From Panagrolaimus kolymaensis (taxonomy: Eukaryota > Nematoda > Chromadorea > Rhabditida > Panagrolaimidae): 64,000 nucleotides of DNA. The DNA is taken from the NCBI GenBank assembly GCA_028622995.1, contig JAJQJQ010000017.1, forward strand, positions 124,001-188,000. Reading direction: 5' to 3'. A program made the position numbers and the translations under genes. Under the pieces are notes generated by a model. The model was given only the letters and a program-made list of their open reading frames with translations, was not told where the DNA came from and ran no database searches. This document shows, one piece after another, positions 36,501 to 48,437 of the stretch. The first letter of the stretch is position 1, and each line of letters opens with the position of its first letter.

Positions 36501-39500
36501 TATCAAAGCCTCTTCCGCTATGGAAGCGTTATCAAAAGTTGTAGCACCAGTATAACCATAAGCATAATTAACACAAGTGTCAATATTACGACATAATTGA
36601 TCAACGACGTGGATGCAAATTGTAGGTAAAGCTCTGAAAATTTGTCAAGTTTAAAAGATAAAGGTATTTAAATTAACGTACTTTTCCAAAAAAGGTAGAA
36701 TGTTAACAAGAAATTGCAACCAAAGTTCATGTCTTTCAGGTAACTTTTGTAAAGCATTGACAATAACACTTATAAAAAGTTTAAGTTCAACAACAAGTAC
36801 ACGAGGATCTCGAAGTGTTGATCGATTTTGAGATGAGTTGTAATTCAATTTGTGCACCACAAAGCTTTTGTCAATGTTCAAAGGTAAATGCTAAAAAAAT
36901 GGTTATTTTAGTAAAGATAAGAAAATCCATTATTTTCAAACTTACTTGTTCAGAATAAATATGGAGACCAACATTCATTTGATATTCCAGGGAAATAACA
37001 ATGGATGCAAGATCCAAAAGAGCTCTGTGGTAAGCAAACGCGGTATCACCAAAGCTATTTCCATTAGATCGAGTATTGAATTCTGCGATATCAGCTGATA
37101 TTGAGACCCTAAAAATTTCATTCGTTAATTTACATATAAAATAAACAAATTTTTCAATAGAAAAAAGTTTCAAATATTAACAGCTTTTCTTATTTTTAAA
37201 CTTTCCAATCAAAACACAAAATAATCAACGCTCATTCAAAAAATGCGAAACTTTTTCAATCGAGAAAAAACAGCTGCTTTTCCTAAAGAATTTGAAGATG
37301 CGCTTAATTCTGTTAAGGTAAAGTTGAAATTAATAAAAATTTAACATCTAATTAGTTTTCAGGTAATAAGACAATGTACTGAAGATGCGGTAAAAGCACT
37401 TGAAAAAGTTTTGCGTGATCCTCCAAAAAATGAGCAGCACATAGAACAAATCGAAGCTGTTGCTAAAACATGTGAAAAAGTGAGTTTTTTTTAAAACTAA
37501 AAACAATGGTTAATACTCAATTTTATTTTAGTATACAAACGCTTTTGGAGATGGCTGTCTAACTGCTGTTTTAAACTCAACAAGTACTGTATTTTCGATT
37601 GTTGCAAGAAAAGAAAAATATATGAGAAAAGAATGTTATGATCATGTGTTACTTCCACTCAAAGTATGGGTTCAAGATGATTATCCTCGATTTATGCAAG
37701 ATATTGAAAAAACTCGAAAATTATATGATCAAATGGAATCCGCAGGAATAAAAGCTCAAAATAAAGGTACAGACGAAAAAATTCAAAAGTATGAAAATGC
37801 TAAAATAGAATTCAATAAAGCCTTTGAAGCTTGTAAAGCTGAACTTGATCGTATGAAAAAAATTAATCAACATCATATGAGCTGTATGAAATTGATGTCA
37901 CAACATCATGTAAGTTATTAGATAAAAGGTCTAACTAAACTAATTACTTTTAGTTCAATTTTTATAAAGCAATCGATGGCGAATTAGAAAAAGCAACCGA
38001 AGCAATGACACGTTCTGTTGATCCTACTGTAAAGCCGACTACTACAATAATGAAGTCTCCTAATACTGTATCGAAGAAATAAAGATTAATAAATAAATTA
38101 TTTACTTACACATCTGTTGGAGTTCTTGGAATTGGCACGGCTGTTAATAAGAATGATATCAGACATCTTTGTAGTTTGCATTGTCGATAAATACCCAAAA
38201 TAGAATTAACCAATTCTCGACTTTTGATTTCAGTGATGAGATTAATAATTTCACGGAGAAGATCGGTAAAGAAATCAAGAGCAGCAATCTTACAATCCCA
38301 TGAAATTGCCAAGTCATTTTCATTTACAGGTGAAATAGGAGAATTGAGAAAATAAGATCGGAGATAATGTAATGAAATTGTACAGAATAGTTCAAAGTAG
38401 CTACAATGTCGAGGTTTAGAACTTTCAGCATCCGTTTTCATCCAAAAATCTTCGCCTTGAATGGCTTTGTAATGACGATTGATAAAATCAACAAGTTGAT
38501 TAACACCACCATTGGTTGATTGCGGCGAACTTGATGTATGATTGAAAACCATGCAGCTAAAAAATGAGGTAAGAATAAAAAAGTTAATTAAGTTACTTAC
38601 TGAACCATCATTTTTCCAAGACCAGCGCCACGATTTGATCGAAGAATTGAGCTTAGAATACGGAAAATCATTTCAGCGCGTCCTAAATCAACCATGTTTG
38701 GACTTTCCATGTATAAAAGCATGTGAGCTTGTGCTTCTTCAAGTAATGGCTGTTTATCATCACCAGGAGCAGTAAGTTTGGGCAACTCCGACGGATCGAA
38801 AAGACTAAAAAATTACATCAAATTAGACGAAAAGCATAATAATAAAAAAACAAACCGAAGATCTTGTGTTGTCGTACTAAAAATGGATTCTTGCAAAGAA
38901 TCTTGACGTCGATGACCGCATTTAATTCTTTTGATATTATCCGTTAAGCGAAGTGGTGGTTGTGGCGGCACTTTTGATTCGATTGATTCCGATTCAATGA
39001 GAAGAGATTTTGATTGTTCATCACTTTTTTTATTACCATTTTGGTTAGATGGAAAAGCAGCTGGCAAACTTCTTCGATAATGACCATTGTCTTTTGGAGC
39101 ATCGCGGTATGTACTTCCACTAGATATCATGAATCTGTTCGGAGGCGGTAAATCAACAGAAGATTCGTTAATATTCATAGCTTTAGCTGCTTGAGAGAAC
39201 TTTTCGTTAATATAGTCAGCTGAATCCACTTCATCACTAACACAATCAACTAAGAATGAAACACAATCAATGACATCAGGATCCATATTTGAATCGATAG
39301 AAATTTCTCCAATTGATTCATTATCTTCATCGAATTGAGGAATATCAGATATAGTACGTTTATGACTTTTGATAGGAGCAGGAGTTGGAGGCATTACATG
39401 CATGGAATCAGAAAACGCTTTTTGAGTTTCATCATTTGGTGCTAGAATATGTTTTTTCAAATCAGAAATCCATGCAGAATTGGTAGTACAATCAACAGGA

Positions 39501-42500
39501 GGCAACGGTGTAAAATCTTGTGCTGTTGCAGCATCATGAAGAACATGATGGAACGCTTGACGATCATTAGCTGTTATCAACGAGAGACAATTGACATCTG
39601 ATGGAAGAGATTTAATCGTTTCTTTTGTAAGTCGAGATTGAATTGTCATGTATTGTATTGAAACACGGGCTGTTGCAGGATTAAGTAACATAGTTCCAAG
39701 CATCTGAAATTAATATTTAAAAGCTATTATTAAAAATAAATTACAAACTTGGAAAACTCTTGGAAGATCACCATGTTTAGCGCAATCAATGAACCATGCA
39801 GTTGCTAAACTTTTTAAGCTTGAATTACGACCATTTAAAGCATCATCGCCGATTATTCCAAGTAAAACCATAATAACCTTATTAAAAGGTTTATAAGGAA
39901 TCCCATCATAAACATTTTCGTTCACAGATGTTCGAGTTAGAGTCCAAAGTTTACGAAATCTTCTACAAGCTTCACTGCTTTGTGTTTTATTGGTGGATGA
40001 TAAATCCGCTACAATCGTTGTTTCAACGTCACTACTTGAATCATTTGTATTTCTTGAGTGAAGACGATGAAGGAGACACGCAGATGTTTGATGTTCACCA
40101 GCTTCTTGAAAAAGAGATAATGTATTCCATAAAACTCTACTAACGCTCTAAAAAATAATTTGAATGATAAACTAAATAAATTATAAACTTTAACATACCT
40201 CAAAAATCCTGGAAGAATCAAGAGAGTTAATGTCGGCTTCAGAAAGCATTGGTTTGAGAAGGACGGTAGTTGTAGTTTTACTAGAAGCCCATGTTGTCAT
40301 TTTTGAATAATCAAGTAAATCTCTTCCCATTAAAGCAGTATGTTGGTCTATTAAGATTACTGATCGAATGTAAACAAAAATGAGTAAATCAACAATTCTT
40401 GATCGAACATCAAAATCTGTAACAGGATTTGCTTGCCATGAATCAACATCCACCACTTTAAGTAAACGAAGAATCCATTGAGGGAGTTGAGTTGTGAAAG
40501 AGTGCACACCAGAAAATGCTTCAAGATCTTTATCTTCATAACAGTAAATTGGAAAATCGCCAAAATCTCTTAGAAATGCAGAAGCAGCACATAAAACTCC
40601 AGTTTTATCACGATCACGTCCAATAACATACCAATCGCATACTCGAACAATCATTTCATAGCAAGATTTAAAACAAGATTCCACTAATTTTTGTTCTAAA
40701 AATAATTTTAGTAAATTAGAACAAATTTAAAGTAAGAAAAATGGGGATACAATTGGGACTACCTTCAATTTTCTGTTTTCTCTCGTTTCGAGAAGATTTG
40801 AAGCTCGTAGCAGAAAGGGAAGTTTTGCTAAGGGTTTCAGCTTCATCGCTGTCTAGAAGAAACAAAACAACAGATTACAACACAACACCCAAAATTAAAT
40901 TACCTCCATTTTCAACAGACACTAGGTTTATTTCAGCCAATAAATTTCTTGATACAGATATAAGAGCCACTAGATTATCACGAGTAAATTTATCACACCC
41001 ATATTTGGTAATTGAAGAGAGAATACTATGTAATAATTCAGGCAAATAAACTGTACGAATATCCGAATGATTATCAATTTGAACGTGTTGCAAACAAAAT
41101 GAAACCATCTAAAAAGAGAATGGTAGAAAAAGCAAATAAGTAAAAAAGCTACTTACCACTGGAAACAAAACGATGTGCTCCTTGCGTTTCTCTTCTTGAA
41201 AATCTCTCTTTTGTCGTTCTTCATCCGTCAAATTTATATCTTCTTCATCGCTTTCATTTTTATATTTTGATTCCAGCAAACGTTTGAGAAGTTGGCTCAA
41301 AAAAGTCCATAAATATCCGACGTCCAAATTATTGAGCAAAGCATTTAGATTCTTTTTTATTTCTTCCAATCGTTTCTCCCTTTCTTTTGGTGTTAAATTC
41401 AGGCCAGCTGCTTCAACTCTTACGCTCCAATCAGGTGAAAAAAGACTATCCAAATCTTCACATTTCTTTGTCAAGTTTGTTACCAAATTGTGATCTTGAA
41501 TGCAGCAATATTCCAGGAAAATTGCCAAAACTTCTTCCAAAATTTTTGCTCCAAAAGGTGGTCGATCCAAGAAATATTGCAATGCTCGACAGAGTCTCAC
41601 TTCAGTAAATTGATTAACATGTTCTTTTGGTCCTTCATAAGCTCCACCAGCAGCTCCAATCACAGATTTAGGCATAGGAATTTCAACAGTATCAAGTTTA
41701 AGAAATTCGACGACAGATAATTTAATTAGAGGCAGAGAATATGTTTCAAAAAAGGCGATATCCACTTCTTCTTCTACACCACTTGTTGGAAGTACACTTG
41801 CAGTTGAATCGGTAGTTCTGTTAAGAAGCCATTGATAAATACGACGAGTTAAAGACATATCTCTTCGAAGAACAATAAAAAGACATCTTCTCAAAAGTTG
41901 AACAAAGTCGGATTGAGTTACATGAGCTGAATTCAATGGAAAAGCAGATAAAAGAAAATCAAGCAAATGTCGATGCATAAGTACAGGACCAGAGAAATCT
42001 TCAGCAACGGCACATAGAGCAGCAATCATATGATCGACATGATCCCCGCCAGCAAGCCCTAAAAGATTTACCATAAATTCATTTTTTAATAATAATTTTG
42101 CAATGTTCATCAAATAAATGCGTTAAAATATTTATGCCCCCGCATAGCAACACATATTATCAAAGCCAAGTCATGAATAAAGCGATAAAGAAACTTACGC
42201 AAAAATTGATCACCAAGAGGTTTCCTTTTATCAAATTTTGAATTCACAAAGTAAAGAGCTGGCAGACGAACAGATGGACTATGCAGTACTGCCTAAAATT
42301 TTATACATATTAAATACTTCCCAAAAGTTACAAATACTAACCTCCCATAGAGAAGAAAAAAACGCTTCATGACCAACCGCATCTATCAACCTTTGAAGCA
42401 AATCATTCGACCTCGGAAAGAATTCAGTACCTTCTTCGAGTGCAATTAAAACAGTAGCAATAAAACCAGGTAAGGATGGTTTGAGACTATCACCCAATGG

Positions 42501-43087
42501 CAAGAAAAATTGCTCAAATATCGTCAAGAGTTCTGTTTTGACTTTGATACCACAATGATCCATAAGAGGAAAAAGACCGATAGCATAGAGATAAAGTTCT
42601 TTTGACATATTATCACCACGTTGAAGAATTGTAAAAAGCTGCTTGTATACTTCTAATGCTTTTAAATGTACTCCTAAATGTAAAATATGTATGCATAAGT
42701 AATTTGAAAGAAAGAAAAAAACCTGAAGGAAGAGCAGGATGAAGACATTGTGAAAGTCGTTTTGCAACGATTACAGATTTTGGTACTTCAGAAAAATTTT
42801 TGCTGCTTTGTTGGAGAGCTCTACATAATTTTGTTAAAGCAGAAATAAGATCAGCCCATTCATTTGTTGTTTCAAAGTTTTTCAAAGCTTTATCAATTTC
42901 CCTTGCATAAGCGCGAAATTTGCTTGATGAATGTACCGACGAAGATGTAGCCTGTCCTTGAGAAGTTGACGCCGCATGATCTGTCATTAACCCTGTAAGA
43001 AGATATCGATTAGTTAATGATAAATTAATAGCTTGATTGAAAAAAGGATATTTAAAATTCAAACCACTTACCGGAATTTGCCGACAT
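33586..43087 (-). CDS. pad-1: Dopey/DOP1 family protein (PAD-1 orthologue)
   Basis: Twenty exons join in phase, about 2,493 aa, the expected Dopey length. Exon starts run 43087, 42992, 42673, 42292, 42058, 41108, 40852, 40695, 40147, 39703, 38804, 38556, 37108, 36890, 36633, 35597, 35391, 34384, 33911 and 33702, with stop at 33586. The Dopey N-terminal domain is clear: EIDKALKNFETTNEWADLIS, KRLSQCLHPALPSG and PLGDSLKPSLPGF. The C-terminal Dopey block is equally clear: QLPEIQERLSDNLRLSQVPV, FRVLLIRFPALSFVSIWPPM and ELVQVLLQIE. Dopey works with MON2 and a flippase in endosome-to-Golgi traffic, and C. elegans PAD-1 is essential for embryonic patterning. The first exon is only 16 nt (MSANSG); an in-frame ATG at 42987 is the fallback start. 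One ~1-kb intron (37109-38109) holds a gene on the other strand. Confidence 0.93.
37243..38082 (+). CDS. BAR-domain protein nested in a Dopey intron
   Basis: Exons 37243-37317, 37363-37479, 37532-37909 and 37954-38082 give 232 aa. Almost the whole chain is a coiled-coil BAR domain: an N-terminal basic stretch (MRNFFNREKTAAF), helices with VIRQCTEDAVKALEKVL and HIEQIEAVAKTCEKYTNAFG, then a long charged helix with EKTRKLYDQMESAGIKAQNK. The tail is short and unstructured (TVKPTTTIMKSPNTVSKK). BAR dimers bind and bend membranes in endocytosis and recycling. There is no SH3 or PH domain, so it is an all-BAR protein. It lies wholly inside intron 37109-38109 of the minus-strand Dopey gene, with an AATAAA signal only ~20 bp from the Dopey splice donor. 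Confidence 0.88.
38088..38093 (+). terminator. Poly(A) signal AATAAA of the nested BAR gene
   Basis: An AATAAA hexamer lies 6 bp after the BAR stop codon, placing cleavage at or just past the antisense Dopey splice donor at 38109. Confidence 0.55.
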
Positions 43088-44992
43088 TCAATGCAAAGAA
43101 GCACCGTTTTGAAATTTCAAGTTGAAAAGAATGAAAGGTCTAAAAATCAATCATAAGTGAAATAACAAAGAGATGATAAAAGTTCTGAAAACCATAAAAG
43201 TAAATAATTCCACGTAAGCATCGCGCTAAAAGAGGAGCGAACAATAATCTATTGCTGCATTTTATTGCCACAAGCATTAAATCAATGTGTGTAAGACAAA
43301 AAAAGTTTTTCATAAAAAAGGAAAGATTATGTTTACAGAAAAAAAAACATGAGGAATATTTTTTTTTGAAAAGTGAAAAACGATTCAAACACATATATTT
43401 CGATGATGAGAAGAGATTCGTTACTACATACACGAGGAAAAAGAGAAACAAGAAAAAAAAGGTTGTATGAGTCAATAACAAGTTTTTCTTCCACAAAGTT
43501 TTGTAAGAGTCGAAAAGGGTTTTATGAAAAAAGGGAAGCATCACATACAGAAAATTGCAGAGTACATATCAAAAAAAAGATTATCATATTTTTCAATGAT
43601 GAAAAAAAAACCGGACAACTTTGGCTGCTTTTATGTTTGTTTGGATGGAACACAACAAACTCAAAATCATGGGTGGAAAAAAATCCTGGCGCGCTTTTAA
43701 AAAAAATTAATATCACCAACAAAAAAAATAAGCACAGCTTTGAGTAAAAACTTTTGGTTGGTTTTTTTTTTGCATTCTATCGAGCTTCAATTATTTTTGT
43801 TTTCACTCTAACTTATCTATTTTCTTAAACCCTATCAATAAAAAAAGTTCAATTAACTGCATTTTTTTTAAATGAACGTCTGCTGGATCCATGTCTCATA
43901 CTTTTTTTTGTTGGCTTTTTCTTTACTAACAAATGGGAATTGAAGCGTATTATTTTATTTATTTTTATAAACAACTTTTTTTTTATAAAGGATATAAAAA
44001 ATAGTTTTAAGAAAGCTTTTAAAACTTGAGAAGCATGCCTTAATAACAAAAAACTTTGAACGAATAAAAAAAGTAAATGCGTGTTCGGATTTTTTTTATT
44101 CCTTGCTTTTTGCGACCACGACTTCTTTCTTCTCCTTTGAAAAAAGCGCAATCAATGGTCACAACCAACAATGTCGTCGTTGTCTTTGTCGTTGTAGTAG
44201 AAAAAAAGGGGGCAGAGAAGAGAATATTTTTATTTTATATTTTTCTAAAAATGGAGACAAAAATGGAAACGTGCGCAGAGAAAAAATTGGGGAGATGCGT
44301 TAAAAAAATATGACAAAAGAAGAAAGATTAACAATGGATTCGATTCAAAAATGTTGTGAACTGAGACAAGTGTGCTTGACACTGAACTAAAAAAACATTG
44401 AGGTGAAAAGTGTGCAGCAATGAATTATAGTATTGACAGATGCAAGAATACAACACTCATTGAGGATAACAATAAAAAAGAGTGATTTTTTTTATTGGTA
44501 AATTTAAAAAAAAAATCTCAAATAAAAAGAATTAAACCATTAAAAAAAGCATTGCAAAAAAAAAGATTTGATTAATTTAATGTGATAAAGTTGACGACAT
44601 TATTTTCTTTTCCATTCCATTGAAAAACAAAGAAATGCATACACTCAATTTTTTTCACACAATAAACTTCCTATTTTCAATTTTTGATGTTTTTCCTTTT
44701 TTAGGGAGTAAAAAGACGCATAGAAAAATAAAGATGTCAATATTTGTTGTTAAAATATATTCACGAGTTTAACTTTGGCAGTCGATCGAAGAAAAAACAA
44801 TTCATTTTTTGATGAAATAGTAATGAATCGTCATTGTTGTTTACGTTGTCGTGTTAGTTTTATAACCCCCAATACATATTTTGTGGATAATAACACTATT
44901 TTTACATTGTTAAAATACATTTTTAATCCAAAAAAAATTAATACTTTATTCTTTTTTTAAACTAATTAATATTGACTGACTGTTTTTTTTTT
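43088..44992. other. Intergenic upstream of Dopey and downstream of GSTK
   Basis: About 1.9 kb rich in A and T runs. The longer open frames (for example 43373-43747 +) are Lys/Arg/Phe-rich with no domain or conserved splice pattern. The part nearest 43.1 kb should hold the Dopey promoter and possible non-coding 5' exons. The part nearest 45.0 kb is GSTK 3' flank. Confidence 0.45.
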
Positions 44993-45806
44993 TTATAATT
45001 TACTTTTCAATGGTCCAATAAATTCGATTCCAACTTCATTAAGGATAAGAGGCAGACGATCACTTCCCCAAAAGCATCGATCTGGTTGCCCATCTTTTCG
45101 AATCACAATCCATGGAGCTCCAAATGCGCCGCTTTCAATGGCTTCATTCGTCCTTTCTTTCAAAATATCTCTAATTTCAGAAGACTTCGCTAATTCAATA
45201 AACTTTTCCACATCTCGCAAACCAATCTTTTTAGCTACCTAAATTACATGTTTTGTTCTTGTCAATTTTTTAAATAACGTCTCACTTCTTTCAAATCTTC
45301 ATCTTGATGCACGGAGACATGTGATTCCCAAACCCTTTTTGAAAATTCTCTTGCAGCCAAAATTAAAAATTCAGGTGCATGTTGTTCCAATGCAGTTAAA
45401 AACCGTTGAGGAAGAAGTGTTCCATTTGGAATTATTTCTGTTGCAAATTTCTTAAACACATTTTTTTGATCGGTTATTTGATACTCAAAAAAATGACAAA
45501 CCTCATTAAGTTTGATATTTAATCCCCAATAACTGGAATTCATTTCAAGATCATTTGGCATATATTTGGCTTTAGCTGGTAACATCATTGGTGGACGATT
45601 ACCACTGGATTTCATAACCGCTCCAAGAAAATAAGGCTTTAATCGTATTTTAACATTTTTTTCTTTTAATTTTTTTTCATATCTTAAAATTCCCTAAAAA
45701 TCTTTGTACTTTTAACACATTCAAAACTACGATGAAGACAAACTTCATATCCAATATAAGCATATGGAGAAATAATATCAAAATAAAAATCAATGAAAGT
45801 TGTCAT
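44993..45806 (-). CDS. Glutathione S-transferase kappa (DsbA-like)
   Basis: Exons 45806-45744, 45693-45286 and 45238-44993 give 238 aa, close to the ~226 aa of GSTK. The first exon carries the thioredoxin-fold strand and active-site Ser (DFYFDIISPYAYIGYE). Exon 2 has the family motif MKSSGNRPPMMLPAKAKYMP and NDLEMN, then the inserted helical domain. Exon 3 has GAFGAPWIVIRKDGQPDRCF and WGSDRLPLILNEVG, matching the kappa C-terminal block. GSTK conjugates or reduces substrates with glutathione in mitochondria and peroxisomes. No N-terminal targeting leader is evident. The last residues are KSKL, which resembles a PTS1 peroxisomal signal (SKL) and suggests peroxisomal import. The first intron is 50 bp. 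It diverges from the + strand gene at 45877. Confidence 0.92.
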
Positions 45807-45876
45807 AATTTTATTAATGAAAAACCACGTCGAAAACACGTTGCTTTATATAAAGTCCAAATTAATGTGCTAAAAA
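45807..45876. promoter_or_regulatory. Short divergent promoter between GSTK and a small + strand gene
   Basis: Only 70 bp separate the two divergent start codons, so any core promoter and leader sequences must overlap. It contains a TATATAAAG-like stretch near 45846 on the + strand. Basis: spacing and orientation only. Confidence 0.4.
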
Positions 45877-46152
45877 ATGTCTACAAGAAATGTAGTTGAA
45901 AATTGTAGTGAAACCCATGAGTTTTCTTTTGTTACATATATGCTGCCTCAGAAACAATTTAAAAAAATAATCATTCATTTTTTACTGTGTTTAGTAGTAT
46001 CATATCGGTACTTGGGCTTTCCTCCATATCTCGCTCATGTTGAGGAAGGAATAACAGAAAAAGAAACTCATAATCTTCTCCATATTGCTGATGCTCTTGA
46101 CGATGAAACAAATGTCAAAAACTTTGTTCGCACAATCATGGAAGATTCTTAA
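45877..46152 (+). CDS. Small protein of unknown function, 91 aa
   Basis: An unspliced frame from ATGTCTACA to TAA. A hydrophobic segment at ~30-45 (IIIHFLLCLVVSYRYLGF) could be one membrane helix. The acidic C-terminal half (YLAHVEEGITEKETHNLLHI, then ADALDDETNV) looks like genuine coding sequence. The N-terminal half is less convincing, and a hidden intron there (a cagaaac...tgtttag type) cannot be excluded. Family unknown. It is divergent from GSTK. Confidence 0.4.
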   Translation: MSTRNVVENCSETHEFSFVTYMLPQKQFKKIIIHFLLCLVVSYRYLGFPPYLAHVEEGITEKETHNLLHIADALDDETNVKNFVRTIMEDS

Positions 46153-46379
46153 TTATTGATGCCATTGTTAACTTCTTACTATATAATTTTTTACTTGTTA
46201 GGTTTTTGACGTAAGAAATAAAATTTGCATATTTACATTATCATTTTAATTCTTGTTGTACGAATCCATATAAAGGTTTGATTGTCACTTGAAAAATCTT
46301 TTATTCCTCACTTTTCGTTTGACTGAAGTTCCGTGACATCTCAAGCTTTCATTCATCTGAAATTTTCGTCTGATAAAAA

Positions 46380-46856
46380 ATGGCTCAACATTTTGGTGAA
46401 GAACAATTCCATCAACTTTTCGCGTATGCTCTTGCAACTGTGGTTCCTGCTGCTGTTCTTACTCTTGGGTTAATTCAATGCAAAGGAAAAAAGAAGCCTG
46501 AAGGTGGAGCTGCTGGCGGTGCTGCTGGAAAACCTGCTGAACCAAATAAATCAAAAATGGGTGCTGCTGCTTCTGGGGCTCCTCCTCCTCCTCCTCCAGC
46601 TGCTAGTGTACCTCCAGCTCCTCCTGTTGATGGTGCTGCTGCTCCCGCTGATCCAAAGAAAGATGACAAGAAAGAAGAAGCACCAAAGAAAGATGGAGAA
46701 GAAGCACCTAAGGAAGAAAAGAAGAGTGATGCATTAAAATCAAAGAAAGATGGAGAAGAAGCAAAAGGTGAATCCAAAGTGGGCGATGCTGATGAAAAGA
46801 AGAAAGAAGAAAGTAAAGTTGGAGCTACAGCAGAAGAAAAGAAAGAAGGTGAATGA
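46380..46856 (+). CDS. Orphan N-terminal-anchor protein with Ala/Pro linker and Lys/Glu repeats, 158 aa
   Basis: Single exon. Residues ~10-32 form a hydrophobic helix (LFAYALATVVPAAVLTLGLI), followed by QCKGKKK as a positive stop. Residues ~35-100 are Ala/Gly/Pro-rich with a poly-Pro run (GAPPPPPPAASVPPAPPV). Residues ~100-158 are charged repeats such as KKDGEEAPKEE and SKVGDADEKKKEESKVG. It probably sits in a membrane with a long disordered cytosolic tail. The tail composition resembles that of the MSP-domain gene at 28.2 kb. No family recognised. The antisense open frame here mirrors the repeats and is not believed. Confidence 0.65.
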   Translation: MAQHFGEEQFHQLFAYALATVVPAAVLTLGLIQCKGKKKPEGGAAGGAAGKPAEPNKSKMGAAASGAPPPPPPAASVPPAPPVDGAAAPADPKKDDKKEEAPKKDGEEAPKEEKKSDALKSKKDGEEAKGESKVGDADEKKKEESKVGATAEEKKEGE

Positions 46857-47025
46857 AAACTCCTATGGAATGAACACAAACAGTATATCAAAAACTCATT
46901 TTATGATTTTCATAATTTTTACTTTTTTGTATTGATATAAATTTTTTTAAACAAATATGTTTTAAAGATTTCTTGGTAGAATTTTTTTCTTAGTCTTTGA
47001 TTTTGATTTTTATAAAATCATTAGA

Positions 47026-47428
47026 GTATCAGCTATTAGTCATGATGTTAATACTTCAAAATGAAGTTGCATATTTTGATGATTGGCAATTCATCCATTA
47101 AAGGTTCTTTTACCTATGTCTGATTTTGCTCGCTTTCTTTTTTTCCATTACGCTGATGGAGTAAGTAGTTCGACGACAATCAGAAGCTTTCATTTGCGAT
47201 TTTTATTATGATTGTTTAATTAATGAATTCTATGTATATTCTTCGAGAAATACAATACACGGTGAAGCAATTAAGAAAGCTTATAATTATGCGTTCTTGA
47301 CTCAAGCATTCATTATGATTGGTGGTGGTGATATGTTTTCCAATGGAGCTATCTATAAAAATGAATCAAATCGAGATTTAAATGAAGCGTATTTTGATGC
47401 TGTAGTTATGATAGCTCTCCATTGTTGA
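47026..47428 (+). pseudogene. Decayed fragment resembling a CHK-kinase-like (DUF1679/EcKL) C-terminal half
   Basis: Broken frames, read in order, give ISHDVNTSK, then VAYFDDWQFIH, MSDFARFLFFHYADGV, and finally a 70-plus-codon open stretch with RRQSEAFICDFYYDCLINEF and KKAYNYAFLTQAFIMIG, ending at TGA 47426-47428. The order HxD / DWQ / DxAR / YY resembles choline-kinase-like proteins of invertebrates (HGDLW, IDWQ, DLARFL, FYYD). In-frame stops and at least two frame changes interrupt it, and no introns rescue them. The resemblance is from memory of the motif pattern, so the family call is tentative; that this is degraded coding sequence is better supported. Confidence 0.42.
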
Positions 47429-47664
47429 CAAGACGCTGAATGAATATAATCTAGTGAACATGATTGATTTTATAATTGGTTTTGAAAAATATGGAAGATA
47501 ATAAATTGTTAATAGCCATAGTTGAAATACGTTATATTTATTTCATGATACAATACAAATCAGACCAACCAATATATATACACAAAATGAAAGCAAATTT
47601 AAAAGAAAAAAGAATACCCATAATCACATGTTTTTGATTTCATTGTAGTCAGGAAGAAAGGCAT

Positions 47665-48437
47665 TTAAGGTTTTTCAGATTCCAACTTTTCCAAATCGTC
47701 GATGATGGATAAAAATTGAGCATGATAGGCACCTTTCTTAATAAACATTTCATCCAAAAGACGAGAATCCGAAATATTTCCAAAGATTTGACTAACACGA
47801 CGCTTGGATTTTTCACTTAAAGTCATTCCAACAAGAGTATCCAATTTGCTTTTAGTTGAATCAATTTGACTGATGAGATAATTGCGATCATACGAATATT
47901 CAACTTTAGTAAAACTCAAAATTGTCAAAGTTAATGAGCGTAATTTCTTTTGAAAATCATTGAAATATTGTTCTTGTTCGATGGACATTTTTTCATCACG
48001 CATCATTACACCCAATTTAATGGCAATTTTTAAAATATTCTTAATGGTCTATAAAAACAATGATAAAAAGAAGAAAACCATTAAAGATAAAATATTTACC
48101 TTTTCAGCGACATCTTTTTTTCCATGATAATCTTTGAGGATAGCATATAGAGTATCAAAAATTCGAATACTTGTATCATTAACGAAATGTTTAACCATGG
48201 TACGATTTGCAAATTTTCCAAGGATTTTTTTTTGAGCTCTCATAGCAAGAGATAAGGTTGGAGCTTCTGTTGATCCAGGATTTGATTTATTTTCATCATT
48301 TGTAATTGCTGAAATCGAAAGTAATTAGAAAAAATAAACAACCAATGAAAATAAAGAAAGATGTGGCAAATAAGCAAGTTTAAAAAAAATTCGATACCTT
48401 TATTTTTGAGTATTTGACGAATAGGAATACAACTCAT
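47665..48437 (-). CDS. TNFAIP8: TNFAIP8/TIPE family protein
   Basis: Exons 48437-48398, 48308-48100 and 48048-47665 give 210 aa. The TIPE fold (six-helix lipid-binding cylinder) is recognisable: SLAMRAQKKILGKFANRTMV, FVNDTSIRIFDTLYAILKDY, IKNILKIAIKLGVMMRDEKM, LTLTILSFTKVEYSYDRNYL and KSKRRVSQIFGNISDSRLLD. Human TIPE proteins carry phosphoinositides and modulate death and inflammatory signalling; an orthologous lipid-transfer role is inferred. The first exon supplies 13 residues (MSCIPIRQILKNK) outside the conserved core. A second ATG exon 1.4 kb upstream has the same splice phase. The stop is just after KLESEKP. Confidence 0.92.

Noticed and set aside
43081..43104. ATG at 43104 as the Dopey start
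   Set aside because: Spliced to exon 2 it meets a stop at once; the ATG at 43087 is in frame with the Dopey domain.
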